Source of the DNA: Clostridiales bacterium CCNA10
GTDB lineage: Bacteria > Bacillota > Clostridia > Oscillospirales > Oscillospiraceae
Length of the DNA: 64,000 nucleotides
Reading direction: 5' to 3'
Assembly (NCBI GenBank): GCA_003573975.1
Contig: AP018533.1
Span: 310,001 to 374,000, forward strand
A model generated the notes under the pieces. It saw only the letters and a list, made by a program, of their open reading frames with translations, did not search any database and was not told the origin of the DNA. This document shows positions 32,399 through 39,591 of the stretch, piece after piece; positions within the stretch are counted from its first letter, which is position 1, and each line of letters begins with the position of its first letter. Position numbers and translations under genes: made by a program.

Positions 32399-33913
32399 TT
32401 ACTTCTCCAAGTCCTTTTTCTTGTCCGGCTTTGCCAGTTCGGGCGGCTGTTTCTCTTTCCACTCGTCCAGCAGAGCCATGATCTGCTCCTTCATTTTGGC
32501 AGGAGTGACCTCCTTGCCGAAATACTTAGACAGTTCAGCAGTCGAAATAATCACACCGCGATCCTCCTTTTTTTCTTCACTCAAAATACCGTCAATCACA
32601 TCGCCGTTGAGCTTGCCCTCCTTGTCCAGCTCGTGGAGCCGCTTTGCCTGGGCCACCGAGGGGGAGGACTGCTCCCCGTCAATGGAAACGGCGATCAGCC
32701 GCTGGTTTTCCGGCCTGATATACGAGATCTCCACAGCAGGCATAAAGCCCATCTGCTTTGCGTCCACCTTGTCCAGAAGCTCCGGCACCAGGGAGTTGAG
32801 CCGGATATACCGCATGACCTTTTTATAGTTCATGTCGTGATCCTTACCCACGATCTCCACCGAGAGCTTACCCAGGGCCTCTGCCTCTTTCTCCGTTTTC
32901 GGACGGGCCCCCTGGCGCTTGATGGCCTCCACCTCCAAATCCAGGAGCTTTGCCAGCTCGCTGGGGAGCGGATCGCCACGCTGTTTATTGCTGTTCCGCA
33001 TTTCCCGGACAGCTTCAAGATCGGTCATCTCCCGAACAATACAGGGCATTTCCTCCAGCCCGGCCCGTGTACCACCATGATGGCGGCGGTGGCCCGCGAT
33101 AATCTCATAGCCCTTGCCGTCCTTTTCCGGGCGGACGGTGGCGGGGGTCATAATGCCGTGTTCCTTGATCGTCCCCACCAGATCGTCCATCGCCTTATCG
33201 TCCTGCACCTTGTAGGGGTGTTCCCGGAACGTGTGGAACGGGTGGAGCTCCGACATTTTCAGATAGACGATTTTTCCCTCTTCCACCGGGCGGGGCGGCA
33301 CCTCCGGCGTGGGCGGCAGCTTGATCTCCGGGGGCGGGACTGCCGCCTCCTTGACGGGAGCGGCCTTGCCCGGCTTTACCGTCTTAGCGGATTTTGACGC
33401 AGGCGCACCGCCGGAGCCCGTTTCCTTGCCCTTGTCGGCCTTCTTACCTCTGGACACTTTGTCCCGAACAGAGGGCGGAGCCTCCTCACGGGCCGCCTTG
33501 TCAACCTTAGACGGGCGGCCTGTGCGGGGCTCCGCCGCTTTTGCCTTTTTTTCCGCAGTCGGCCCGGCCTGCTCTTTCGGCGGGCGGCCCCGGCGCTTCG
33601 GCGGCTTATCCGCCTCCGGCGCTTTCTTGTCCGGGGCGGGAGCAGAAGCCTCTTTGCCGCCCTTATCAGCGGCCTGGATGTCCGAAAGGTTGATTACCTT
33701 GCCGGACGGCGCGGGAGCGTCCTCACCCATACCAGGAATAACAGACTGCTCCGGCGTGGAGGGCTCCGCATGAGAGGGGGCCGCCTGATCCCCACCAGGA
33801 ACAGCGGGCCCCTCGGTGTGTTCCGGCGCGGGCGGATCGCCCGGCCCGGACGGAGCCGGAGCTTCCGGGGTTTTACTTTCCTCCGGGCTCACGTTTACTT
33901 TTTCATCTGCCAT
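32399..33913 (-). CDS. ParB/Spo0J-like DNA-binding protein
   Basis: 504 residues. Residues 1-210 are a Pro/Ala/Lys-rich, low-complexity region. The ParB domain follows (KIVYLKMSELHPFHTFREHPYKVQDDKAMDDLVGTIKEHG, then ATVRPEKDGKGYEIIAGHRRHHG), then the helix-turn-helix area (LSVEIVGKDHDMNYKKVMRYIRLN) and a C-terminal domain. No parA is present in the ICE. ParB-type proteins bind palindromes, and KorB of RP4 uses this fold as a global repressor, so it is the best candidate reader of the dispersed TCTGGACA palindrome, one copy of which lies in its own low-complexity region. Confidence 0.85.
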   Translation of the reverse strand: MADEKVNVSPEESKTPEAPAPSGPGDPPAPEHTEGPAVPGGDQAAPSHAEPSTPEQSVIPGMGEDAPAPSGKVINLSDIQAADKGGKEASAPAPDKKAPEADKPPKRRGRPPKEQAGPTAEKKAKAAEPRTGRPSKVDKAAREEAPPSVRDKVSRGKKADKGKETGSGGAPASKSAKTVKPGKAAPVKEAAVPPPEIKLPPTPEVPPRPVEEGKIVYLKMSELHPFHTFREHPYKVQDDKAMDDLVGTIKEHGIMTPATVRPEKDGKGYEIIAGHRRHHGGTRAGLEEMPCIVREMTDLEAVREMRNSNKQRGDPLPSELAKLLDLEVEAIKRQGARPKTEKEAEALGKLSVEIVGKDHDMNYKKVMRYIRLNSLVPELLDKVDAKQMGFMPAVEISYIRPENQRLIAVSIDGEQSSPSVAQAKRLHELDKEGKLNGDVIDGILSEEKKEDRGVIISTAELSKYFGKEVTPAKMKEQIMALLDEWKEKQPPELAKPDKKKDLEK

Positions 33914-34036
33914 TGGCTAACCTCCTTTTTCGTGAGATGAAAAAGGCCAGACCTCTCGGCCTGGCCAGCTAAAAAAATTCCCCCTTTCGTTTTAATATAA
34001 AGTCAGCACCACTCCTTTCCCAAACCGGGCCATGAA

Positions 34037-34072
34037 AAAAACGCCGCCTTTTTCTTGAAAAAGCGACGTTTT
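34037..34072. terminator. Bidirectional hairpin near the right ICE end
   Basis: AACGCCGCCTTTTT and AAAAAGCGACGTTTT form a stem with flanking T and A tracts, between the ParB-like gene and attR. A second hairpin GGCCAG/CTGGCC (33948-33970) with T tracts on the - strand lies just before the ParB-like start. Both would block read-through between phage and ICE. Confidence 0.55.
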
Positions 34073-34108
34073 AGTGTAGGTTGGCTCAGTTTTTTGTTGT
34101 GATTTATG

Positions 34109-34134
34109 ATTATGCCTTTGTAAAGAAACCTAAT
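34109..34134 (+). other. attR junction with 19-bp recombinase arm
   Basis: The arm at 34109-34127 is the reverse complement of TTCTTTACAAAGGCATAAT and matches the left arm at 17 of 19 positions. Four bases (ACCT) separate it from core AA at 34132-34133, exactly as on the left. RtcB sequence resumes with T of the Asn codon at 34134. Confidence 0.8.
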
Positions 34135-34386
34135 GAAGAGTGGAACTGCTCTGCTCCCCATGGGGCCGGACGCCTAATGAGCCGGCGGGCGGCGCTCAAT
34201 ACGCTATCTATGGATGAGTTCCAGAAAGAAATGGTGGGCATCTATTCGACTTGCGTTGTACCCGACACTTTGGATGAATCTCCGATGGCTTATAAGAGCA
34301 TGGACGAGATCGTCTCTCAAATCAGGCCAACTGCGGAAATCGTGGAGCGTATCCGCCCCGTCTACAATTTCAAAGCCTCGGACTAA
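34132..34386 (+). pseudogene. rtcB: rtcB 3' fragment
   Basis: From the core AA the frame reads NEEWNCSAPHGAGRLMSRRAAL and on to a normal RtcB C-terminus (84 residues). The His in SAPHGAGR is the residue that accepts GMP in the RtcB reaction. The frame is open back to a TTG at 34081 inside the ICE, so a 101-residue polypeptide could be made, but no good ribosome site is visible. A terminator follows. Confidence 0.88.
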
Positions 34387-34403
34387 ACCTAATACGAAAA
34401 AAA

Positions 34404-34446
34404 GAATGCCTCGAATTGTGTAACAGCAGTTCGGGGCATTTATATT
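34404..34446 (+). terminator. Terminator after rtcB
   Basis: AATGCCTCGAA pairs with TTCGGGGCATT, followed by TATATTTT. It marks the natural end of the phage operon that ends in rtcB. Confidence 0.7.
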
Positions 34447-34464
34447 TTCCGGAAAGGAGCCGCG

Positions 34465-34680
34465 ATGAAAGCAGTCTATCAAAGAAAGCCTGACTGTATT
34501 GCCTGTATGGATTTGGGCATGGAGCCCGCTAACTTCTGCCCCAAATGTATGGAGCTTAATCGTGAAGTGGTTGATATTTTACAACTCGGCGTCGGTCTCT
34601 TCGCAGACAAGGCCGTTATCAAGAAAACGAACGGAGCACTGGCAACCGTTCCGATGAGTGAACTCACCATTATCGATTGA
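34465..34680 (+). CDS. Small zinc-binding phage protein
   Basis: 71 residues after GGAAAGGAGCCGCG. Two Cys pairs (CIAC and CPKC, residues 11-30) suggest a zinc ribbon. The C-terminal half is helical and strand-rich. Function unknown. Confidence 0.6.
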   Translation: MKAVYQRKPDCIACMDLGMEPANFCPKCMELNREVVDILQLGVGLFADKAVIKKTNGALATVPMSELTIID

Positions 34681-34703
34681 TATTTTGAAAAGGAGAAAAC
34701 ACC

Positions 34704-35750
34704 ATGAACGAAATGAATGCAAATGCGGTCGAAACCAAGGAACCCGAGAACGCTACGGCGTCTACCCCTCCGAAGATCATTGCTGTGGACTTCGATGGCT
34801 GTCTTGCGGTCAACAAGTGGCCGGAGGTGGGAGAGCCCATCTGGAAGAACATCAATCGGCTGAAAGAGGAGCAGGCCAATGGTACCAAGGTCATCCTCTG
34901 GACCAACCGTGTCGGCGAGCCCCTGGAGAAGGCTGTGGGCTTCTGCAAGGAGCATGATATTCACTTGGACGCAGTCAACGAGAACCTGCCTGAGATCGTC
35001 GAGGCCTTTGGCGGGGACTGCCGGAAGGTCTTTGCCAATGAGTATTGGGATGACCGGGCGGTGCTGATGGACGAAGAGGAAAACCGCTGGGCCTCTCAGG
35101 AGGTCGAGATGGCCTGTCAGCGGGAAAAAGAGGCTTCGGAGGATACGGATGACTGGGACTATGGCGTGGCCTGCTACAAGAGCGCTCTGAGGGCCTACGA
35201 GTGCCTTTACAGGGATGGTCACAGCGGTTTCAGCATCCAGATTACTAAGAGCATTCTGAACCGTCTGATCGACGGCAAGTGCCTGACGCCCATTGAGGAC
35301 ACTCCTGATATTTGGAGCGACATCACCAGTGAGTGCAACTGGAAAGAAGGATATCAGCAGTACCAGTGCAAGCGCATGTCCTCCCTGTTCAAGGAAGTTG
35401 CTCCGGATGGCACAGCTACCTATTCCGATACCGAACGGGTCTGCGGCATAAACATCAATACTCCGAATGCGGCCTTCAGCAATGGCTTTATGACCCGGCT
35501 CGTGGATAAGATCTTCCCCATCACCATGCCCTATCTGCCTGCCGGCAAGAAGTATCGCGTGTTTTCGGAAGACTTTCTGGTCGATCCTAAGAACGGCGAC
35601 TACGATACAGTTGGCTACCATTATATTCTTACGCCCGATGACAAGAAGGTGGAGCTTAACCGCTACTTCAAGGAAGAGGACGGCAAGATGGTCCAGATTG
35701 AAAAGGCCGAATATGAGGAGCGGAAGGCGAAGCGGGTGACCAAGAAATGA
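34704..35750 (+). CDS. HAD-type phosphatase fused to a phage domain
   Basis: 348 residues. Residues 23-140 form a HAD hydrolase: motif I is VDFDGCLAV, motif II is ILWTNR, followed by DDRAVLMDEEEN. Residues 140-348 are a separate domain (DWDYGVACYKSALRAYECLYRDGHSGFSIQITKSILNRLIDGKCLTPIEDTPDIWSDI) known as a conserved phage module of unknown role. The fusion suggests nucleotide or sugar-phosphate processing. The stop overlaps the next start. Confidence 0.75.
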   Translation: MNEMNANAVETKEPENATASTPPKIIAVDFDGCLAVNKWPEVGEPIWKNINRLKEEQANGTKVILWTNRVGEPLEKAVGFCKEHDIHLDAVNENLPEIVEAFGGDCRKVFANEYWDDRAVLMDEEENRWASQEVEMACQREKEASEDTDDWDYGVACYKSALRAYECLYRDGHSGFSIQITKSILNRLIDGKCLTPIEDTPDIWSDITSECNWKEGYQQYQCKRMSSLFKEVAPDGTATYSDTERVCGININTPNAAFSNGFMTRLVDKIFPITMPYLPAGKKYRVFSEDFLVDPKNGDYDTVGYHYILTPDDKKVELNRYFKEEDGKMVQIEKAEYEERKAKRVTKK

Positions 35751-35866
35751 AAAACGGCTGGGATGATATTCTAAGGTTCATCTTCAACTTGGTCACTGTT
35801 CTGGCCATCCTCGGCGTTCTATTCCTTGTAAAACTACTGTTTGACTTTGTGAGGTGGGTACTGTGA
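35747..35866 (+). CDS. 39-residue membrane protein
   Basis: It starts in an ATGA overlap with the HAD gene and encodes one transmembrane helix (FIFNLVTVLAILGVLFLVKLLF). Its stop overlaps the next GTG. Function unknown. Confidence 0.55.
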   Translation: MKNGWDDILRFIFNLVTVLAILGVLFLVKLLFDFVRWVL

Positions 35867-36039
35867 AAAATTTTGACACGATGCTGGTGGGATTTGACCA
35901 CAGCCACGGCGACCCTGCGGTATTGATCGTTGGGAGGAAAGCACCTGGCGATAATGTTCGCATCATCAATCAGTTCCAAGGCAAAGAGGCGGAAGAGCTG
36001 TATCGGAAACTGGTCGGGGAGGAAGAGAAAAATGCTTGA
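35863..36039 (+). CDS. Small unknown phage protein
   Basis: 58 residues from the GTG at 35863 (GTGA overlap with the preceding gene). The sequence LVGFDHSHGDPAVLIVGRKAPGDNVRIINQFQG looks like a small beta-rich domain. It overlaps the next gene. Confidence 0.6.
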   Translation: MKNFDTMLVGFDHSHGDPAVLIVGRKAPGDNVRIINQFQGKEAEELYRKLVGEEEKNA

Positions 36040-36358
36040 AAAAAGATTAGGTAAAATCGACTTTGCCGAGTTTGGTAGTATGAAGGATTATCCGTTTCAA
36101 CTGGGGCTTCAACTTGGTTTCTCGATGTCCGGCAACGGCATCATGGATGGTGGTAAATATACGGTGAATATGTCTCCCGACTGCCACTGGGAAATGGGAA
36201 CTCGCCACACTAATCTTGCGGAATCCCTTGACCATGTGGCAAAAATTCTCAAGGATGCAAAGGTAAACTATGTTTCCGAGTTACTTGGGAAGCCCGTCGA
36301 AGTAACTTTGGAAGATGGCATATTTAAGGACTTCCGAATTCTTACGGAGGTCCTTTGA
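36032..36358 (+). CDS. Unknown phage protein
   Basis: 108 residues from the ATG at 36032 (GGAGGAAGAGAAAA upstream). No recognised motif. The stop codon runs into a KATATT copy and the next ribosome site. Confidence 0.6.
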   Translation: MLEKRLGKIDFAEFGSMKDYPFQLGLQLGFSMSGNGIMDGGKYTVNMSPDCHWEMGTRHTNLAESLDHVAKILKDAKVNYVSELLGKPVEVTLEDGIFKDFRILTEVL

Positions 36359-36377
36359 TATTTTGAAGGGAGGACAC

Positions 36378-36674
36378 ATGAAACGCATTTACGTCGGCAC
36401 ACTCTTGTGCATTATTTTGTCGTTGGGACTTTTGACCGGATGTGACCAAGGCGTCGCTCGCTCTCTCGGTGGCGATATGACATTAGAGCTTGAACCCGGG
36501 CAAAAACTGGAGATGATTACCTGGAAGGAGGATTCCTTGTGGTATTTGACCAGACCCATGCGGGATGACGAGGAGCCGGAAACCCACACGTTTCAGCAAT
36601 CGTCTGAATTCGGCGTGTTTGAGGGGACCGTAACCATCATCGAATCTGTTGTCGAAGGAGAAAACGCATCATGA
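36378..36674 (+). CDS. Phage-encoded lipoprotein
   Basis: 98 residues. A signal peptide with lipobox LLTGC (Cys at residue 22) precedes a small acidic domain. It would be anchored outside the host membrane; superinfection exclusion is a common role for such phage lipoproteins, not proven here. It overlaps the P-loop gene (ATGA). Confidence 0.7.
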   Translation: MKRIYVGTLLCIILSLGLLTGCDQGVARSLGGDMTLELEPGQKLEMITWKEDSLWYLTRPMRDDEEPETHTFQQSSEFGVFEGTVTIIESVVEGENAS

Positions 36675-37201
36675 CTATTTATGTTTCAGGAAGACAATCG
36701 GGCAAAACCACATTTCTGATTCGGCAATCCGCAGATACAGGCGCGGTCATTGTGGCGCCGACCTGCCAGATGGCGAGATACATCGATAGTATGGCTCGCG
36801 ACCTTGGTTTGCAGATTCCTCCGCCCGTTACTGTCGCCGATTGGATTCGAGGCCTGGTTCGTCAGCCTAAAGACCATGACAAAACCTACCTGGTGGATGA
36901 GCTGCAAATGGCTCTACATCAACTGAATGTCAAAGCGGCAACGATTGATAGAAATTATGAGGAGATGGTTCGTATGTTTGGAGTAAAGGAAACCTGCTGC
37001 ACCAGATGCAGCCATAGGGACGTGTGCCAGTACAAGTCGGAGTATCTGGCGGCACAAACTGCTGTGGATGAGGTGAGCGTCCGCCGGCCCTCGAAGGATG
37101 ACGAGTCTATCAGCAGCATTCGCCTCCATGATATTCCCTGGATCGAGCCGGTGGAGTTGAAATGCACATACTTCCGCCAGGACACAGGGACAATTCGATA
37201 A
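36671..37201 (+). CDS. P-loop protein of unknown function
   Basis: 176 residues. A Walker A motif GRQSGKTT (residues 7-14) at the N-terminus and YLVDELQ as a possible Walker B suggest an NTPase resembling small phage P-loop proteins. A Cys cluster (CCTRCSHRDVC, about residues 112-122) may bind zinc. Confidence 0.65.
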   Translation: MTIYVSGRQSGKTTFLIRQSADTGAVIVAPTCQMARYIDSMARDLGLQIPPPVTVADWIRGLVRQPKDHDKTYLVDELQMALHQLNVKAATIDRNYEEMVRMFGVKETCCTRCSHRDVCQYKSEYLAAQTAVDEVSVRRPSKDDESISSIRLHDIPWIEPVELKCTYFRQDTGTIR

Positions 37202-37225
37202 CTACTATTCGGGAGGAATAAACCA

Positions 37226-37600
37226 ATGAACAAAAAAGTGATGCGCCATAAGGCGATCTGCGACGAGTTGAACAGCTTGTACGAACGGAAGAACCACGAC
37301 TACGGCGACAGCTTCCATCAGACCTTTGTAGAGGAGGGGCTGGCTATGACCCGTATCCGGCTGGGGGACAAGTTCTCCCGGTTTAAGACCCTCTCCCGCC
37401 TCTCTGCAAATGACGCCGGTCAGCAGCAGGTTACGGACGAATCCATTCGGGACACCCTGATGGATCTGGCCAACTACGCCATCATGACCATTCTGGAGAT
37501 GGATGAGGAGAAAGGGATGGAAACGCCCGACCCCAATGCTGCCTCTATGGCGATTGGTGCTTGCTCAGCCCGCAGTGATATTCGGGCCGGTCTTCGCTGA
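37226..37600 (+). CDS. DUF1599-type nucleotide-related protein
   Basis: 124 residues. The sequence YERKNHDYGDSFHQTF, RIRLGDKFSRFKTL and DTLMDLANYAIMTILEM follows the DUF1599 / nucleotide-modification-associated pattern, an all-alpha MazG-like fold. It may process or protect modified nucleotides. Confidence 0.7.
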   Translation: MNKKVMRHKAICDELNSLYERKNHDYGDSFHQTFVEEGLAMTRIRLGDKFSRFKTLSRLSANDAGQQQVTDESIRDTLMDLANYAIMTILEMDEEKGMETPDPNAASMAIGACSARSDIRAGLR

Positions 37601-37626
37601 AATCAACGGAATGATGGGAGACAGCT

Positions 37627-37965
37627 ATGCAGGTCAAGAAAGCCGGAGGAAAGGTGTACGGGGCCGTACTTACCGCAGCGGAGAAGAAAGCCATGGACTT
37701 GGAGATCCAGCGGGAGCTGGCAGAGTACGACCGAAAGCATATCGCCGAGATCGACGCGACTATTTTATGGGTGCTGCATGAGCAATTCGGGTTCGGGGCT
37801 CAGCGGCTCCGAACTTATTACGACGCCTTCCACGACCGTATCAAAGAATTGGTCAGCCGCTATGAGATGGAGGACCAGGATGATATTTGGCTCTGCACTC
37901 AGATGCTGAAGAGAATCGGCGTCGATGTGGAGGCGTGGCACAAGGAGAGTGAGCATGGGACTTGA
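37627..37965 (+). CDS. Conserved phage protein
   Basis: 112 residues, helical (LTAAEKKAMDLEIQRELAEYDRKHIAEIDATILWVLHEQFGFGAQRLRTYYDAFHDRIKELVSRYEM). A type often seen in Firmicutes phage early operons. It overlaps the next gene by 11 bases. Confidence 0.65.
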   Translation: MQVKKAGGKVYGAVLTAAEKKAMDLEIQRELAEYDRKHIAEIDATILWVLHEQFGFGAQRLRTYYDAFHDRIKELVSRYEMEDQDDIWLCTQMLKRIGVDVEAWHKESEHGT

Positions 37966-38251
37966 TGATTTTGGAAGAACAGTACGGAACATCCGCTTAG
38001 TCAGGGCGCTCCTGCTCTATGACATGGCAAAGGACCTTGATATTTCACCGGCTGAGCTGTCTGCCATCGAGTGCGGGAGAAAACCTGTTCCCGATTGGTT
38101 CGTCTCCAAGCTGCAAGAAAAATACGGCATCGGCGACATGCACGCTCAATCGCTTATCAAATTTATGAAAGAACGGGGTGACAGTGATTGTCCTGGAACG
38201 ACCGAAAAAACGCAGAGGGATATTCTGATCCGACCGCCTATCAGGCCCTGA
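37955..38251 (+). CDS. Xre-like helix-turn-helix protein
   Basis: 98 residues from the ATG at 37955. Helix-turn-helix: RTVRNIRLVRALLLYDMAKDLDISPAELSAIECGRKPVPDWFVSKLQEKY. It could be a phage regulator of the adjacent early genes. The 3' end overlaps the next frame. Confidence 0.7.
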   Translation: MGLDDFGRTVRNIRLVRALLLYDMAKDLDISPAELSAIECGRKPVPDWFVSKLQEKYGIGDMHAQSLIKFMKERGDSDCPGTTEKTQRDILIRPPIRP

Positions 38252-38385
38252 AGAACATCGAGACCGAGGAGGAACGGTTCCACAAGCTGCTCCATATGAT
38301 CTTTGATATTTGCGCTTTGTCGGACTTCGAGATCGAGGGGCGGATCGTTCTTGTGGATAAGCGTTCCGGAAAGGTTTGGAGGTGA
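38188..38385 (+). CDS. Conserved small phage protein
   Basis: 65 residues from a TTG. The sequence DPTAYQALKNIETEEERFHKLLHMIF and IEGRIVLVDKRSGKVWR belongs to a widespread phage family of unknown role. The start is uncertain because no clear ribosome site precedes the TTG. Confidence 0.6.
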   Translation: MSWNDRKNAEGYSDPTAYQALKNIETEEERFHKLLHMIFDICALSDFEIEGRIVLVDKRSGKVWR

Positions 38386-38390
38386 GTGGA

Positions 38391-38606
38391 ATGGGTCTAT
38401 CAAGATTGGCGAAGAAATGCCAAGCGTGTCCGTACGTATCCACCTGCGACCATAAGCGAATGGAGGCGCTTGGATATTTACCACTGCCGGAAGCAAATGT
38501 TGAAGTGAAGGTAGATTTGTCAGCCACACCAACAGCGGAACTGGTTGATCAGTTGAGTCGAGCCGTACAGATTCCAAAACACGCATTACGTGGAGGTCGA
38601 GTATGA
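38391..38606 (+). CDS. Small Cys-motif phage protein
   Basis: 71 residues from the ATG at 38391 after GGAGGTGAGTGGA. CQACPYVSTCDHKRME (residues 10-25) looks like a short metal-binding knuckle. It overlaps the next gene (ATGA). Confidence 0.6.
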   Translation: MGLSRLAKKCQACPYVSTCDHKRMEALGYLPLPEANVEVKVDLSATPTAELVDQLSRAVQIPKHALRGGRV

Positions 38607-38872
38607 CACTTGAACAGACTTTGGAAACGGTCGCCAAGATACAGAAGGCCTGGGGCGCCTTGGCTCTATCGATATCGGATGCGGCCGAAGCATTTGCAAA
38701 GATGTGGGAGGAGGTCTTCTCCAGCCCTGATATTTGGCCCGGACGGAAGTCTGTCCCGCCGAAAAAGTACGGCGTGTCTCTGCTCAAAAAGCGTCCGTAC
38801 CAGGCGTTTCCGGCTTATCATTACCACCCCATTGCCCCTCGAAACAGGCCTTACCAGCGGCGTTCCTATTGA
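38603..38872 (+). CDS. Unknown phage protein
   Basis: 89 residues with a helical N-terminus and a basic, Pro/Tyr-rich C-terminus. It is the last gene before the 720-base non-coding region. No family recognised. Confidence 0.55.
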   Translation: MTLEQTLETVAKIQKAWGALALSISDAAEAFAKMWEEVFSSPDIWPGRKSVPPKKYGVSLLKKRPYQAFPAYHYHPIAPRNRPYQRRSY

Positions 38873-38973
38873 GAATGAGGCTGGATATTTCTAATCTAAG
38901 ATAGAAAACAGGCTAACTTAGAATAGAATTCGTCCGTACACGGCTTGAAAATCTCTGCCCAGATGGTCAAAAG

Positions 38974-39283
38974 CTGCTACTATTACTGTTAGTAGCAGGT
39001 CATTTTGCTGGCCACTTTTGGTCTGTAAAACTGGCCATTTGCCCACTTTGGGTTCGGATTTTGCGAAAATTTGGAGGTTGGATAGCCGTGTACGGACGGA
39101 AAATTGGTGAAAAACTGGCCATTTGCCCACTTTTTGCCCACTTTTATTTCAAAAGTGGCCAGGCTGAAACCCTTGCGCCCCAAGGGTTTGCGGGTTTTCT
39201 GGCCACTTGCCCACTTTTTTTCTTAATTAAATGCGAAAAAAAATATTAAAAATTATATATAAGTGGAAGAAAAAAGTGGCCAA
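38974..39283. repeat. Iteron-like array with AT-rich tract, candidate phage origin
   Basis: The 19-mer CTGGCCAYTTGCCCACTTT starts at 39031, 39115 and 39199, spaced exactly 84 bases. Shorter forms lie at 39009 (CTGGCCACTTTT) and, inverted, at 39151 and 39273 (AAAAGTGGCCA). A perfect 9-bp hairpin (38974-38998) precedes them, and a tract at about 39218-39265 is nearly all A and T. Repeats, phasing and an AT-rich tract are the layout of an iteron origin or a multi-site operator. No gene is seen between 38,873 and 39,591. Confidence 0.6.
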
Positions 39284-39383
39284 CTGGCCAGCAAGGGCAA
39301 AATAGTGAGTTTTGAGGCTGTTTCGAGCCGTTTTCACAAGATGACGTGACTGCAAAGTTCACTCTTCCATTTCACGATGCATT

Positions 39384-39393
39384 GTGATATACT
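39384..39393 (+). promoter_or_regulatory. Extended -10 promoter of the leader RNA
   Basis: TGATATACT (TGn plus TATACT at 39388-39393) would start transcription near 39400, the first base of the structured RNA. The -35 region is weak, as usual for extended -10 promoters. Confidence 0.55.
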
Positions 39394-39399
39394 GAATCC

Positions 39400-39507
39400 G
39401 CCACACAATCGTATAAAGAATTATTCGGCTACGGAGAACACATCTTGGCAACAAGTGTCTTCTCTCTATACTCATGCGCCCGTAGCCGGGTAACGAGATT
39501 GTGTGGC
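39400..39507 (+). ncRNA. Structured leader or small RNA
   Basis: Nested helices: P1 GCCACACAATC (39400) with GATTGTGTGGC (39497); P2 CGGCTACGG (39426) with CCGTAGCCG (39480); and an inner hairpin in which GAGAA/TTCTC and ACAC/TGT close CTTG-GCAA-CAAG, a GNRA tetraloop. It starts at the predicted transcription start. Downstream, AGAGATGCGC can pair with GCGTCTCT, which competes with the terminator at 39534-39570. This fits a riboswitch-like attenuator for the gene at 39592, or a free small RNA. I do not recognise the family. Confidence 0.6.
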
Positions 39508-39533
39508 AACAATGAGAGATGCGCTTTAGTTGC

Positions 39534-39570
39534 AGAGTGCGTCTCTTCATTGGGGCGCACTCTTTTATTT
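39534..39570 (+). terminator. Terminator ending the leader RNA
   Basis: GAGTGCG pairs with CGCACTC, followed by TTTTATTTTG. It lies between the structured RNA and the gene at 39592 and shares bases with an alternative upstream helix. Confidence 0.7.
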
Positions 39571-39591
39571 TGTCCAAAGGAGGGAAGGTTG

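Larger units (their letters stand above)
11573..33467. repeat. Dispersed palindrome TCTGGACA-N3-TGTCCAGA, about 14 copies
   Basis: Copies start at 13149, 14218, 16345, 18282, 20882, 25587, 26898, 28666, 31021 and 32368 (perfect arms), and at 11573, 17872, 22713 and 33449 (1-3 mismatches, position 11573 marks the core). The spacer reads AAG, CTT or once AAA. All lie inside the ICE and none in the phage arms seen. They sit at or near gene boundaries, sometimes within coding ends, where they read TSGQSVQKS or DFWTLCPEV. Conservation at DNA level across different reading frames points to a protein-binding site. Confidence 0.85.
11280..34133 (-). mobile_element. Integrative and conjugative element inserted in phage rtcB
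   Basis: The element runs from a shared AA at 11280-11281 to AA at 34132-34133. Joining the flanks recreates an unbroken rtcB frame (GKGNEEWN), so the insertion point is known to the base. Contents are a large serine recombinase, relaxase, MobC, coupling protein, VirB4, VirB6-like, PrgI, Maff2, PcfB, P60 hydrolase, ArdA and a ParB-like protein: a complete Firmicutes type IV transfer set. Most genes are on the - strand, opposite to the phage. It carries no obvious resistance gene. Confidence 0.92.

Noticed and set aside
11573..33467. Dispersed palindromes as ordinary terminators
   Set aside because: They lack T tracts, the 3-base spacer is too short for a normal loop, and many lie inside coding sequence.
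10332..34386. Intron or intein splitting rtcB
   Set aside because: The insertion holds a full conjugation gene set and recombinase with matching arms, and lacks intron or intein features.
39400..39507. tRNA gene
   Set aside because: The helices are too long, there is no cloverleaf with T-psi-C type arm, and the 3' end lacks an acceptor with CCA.
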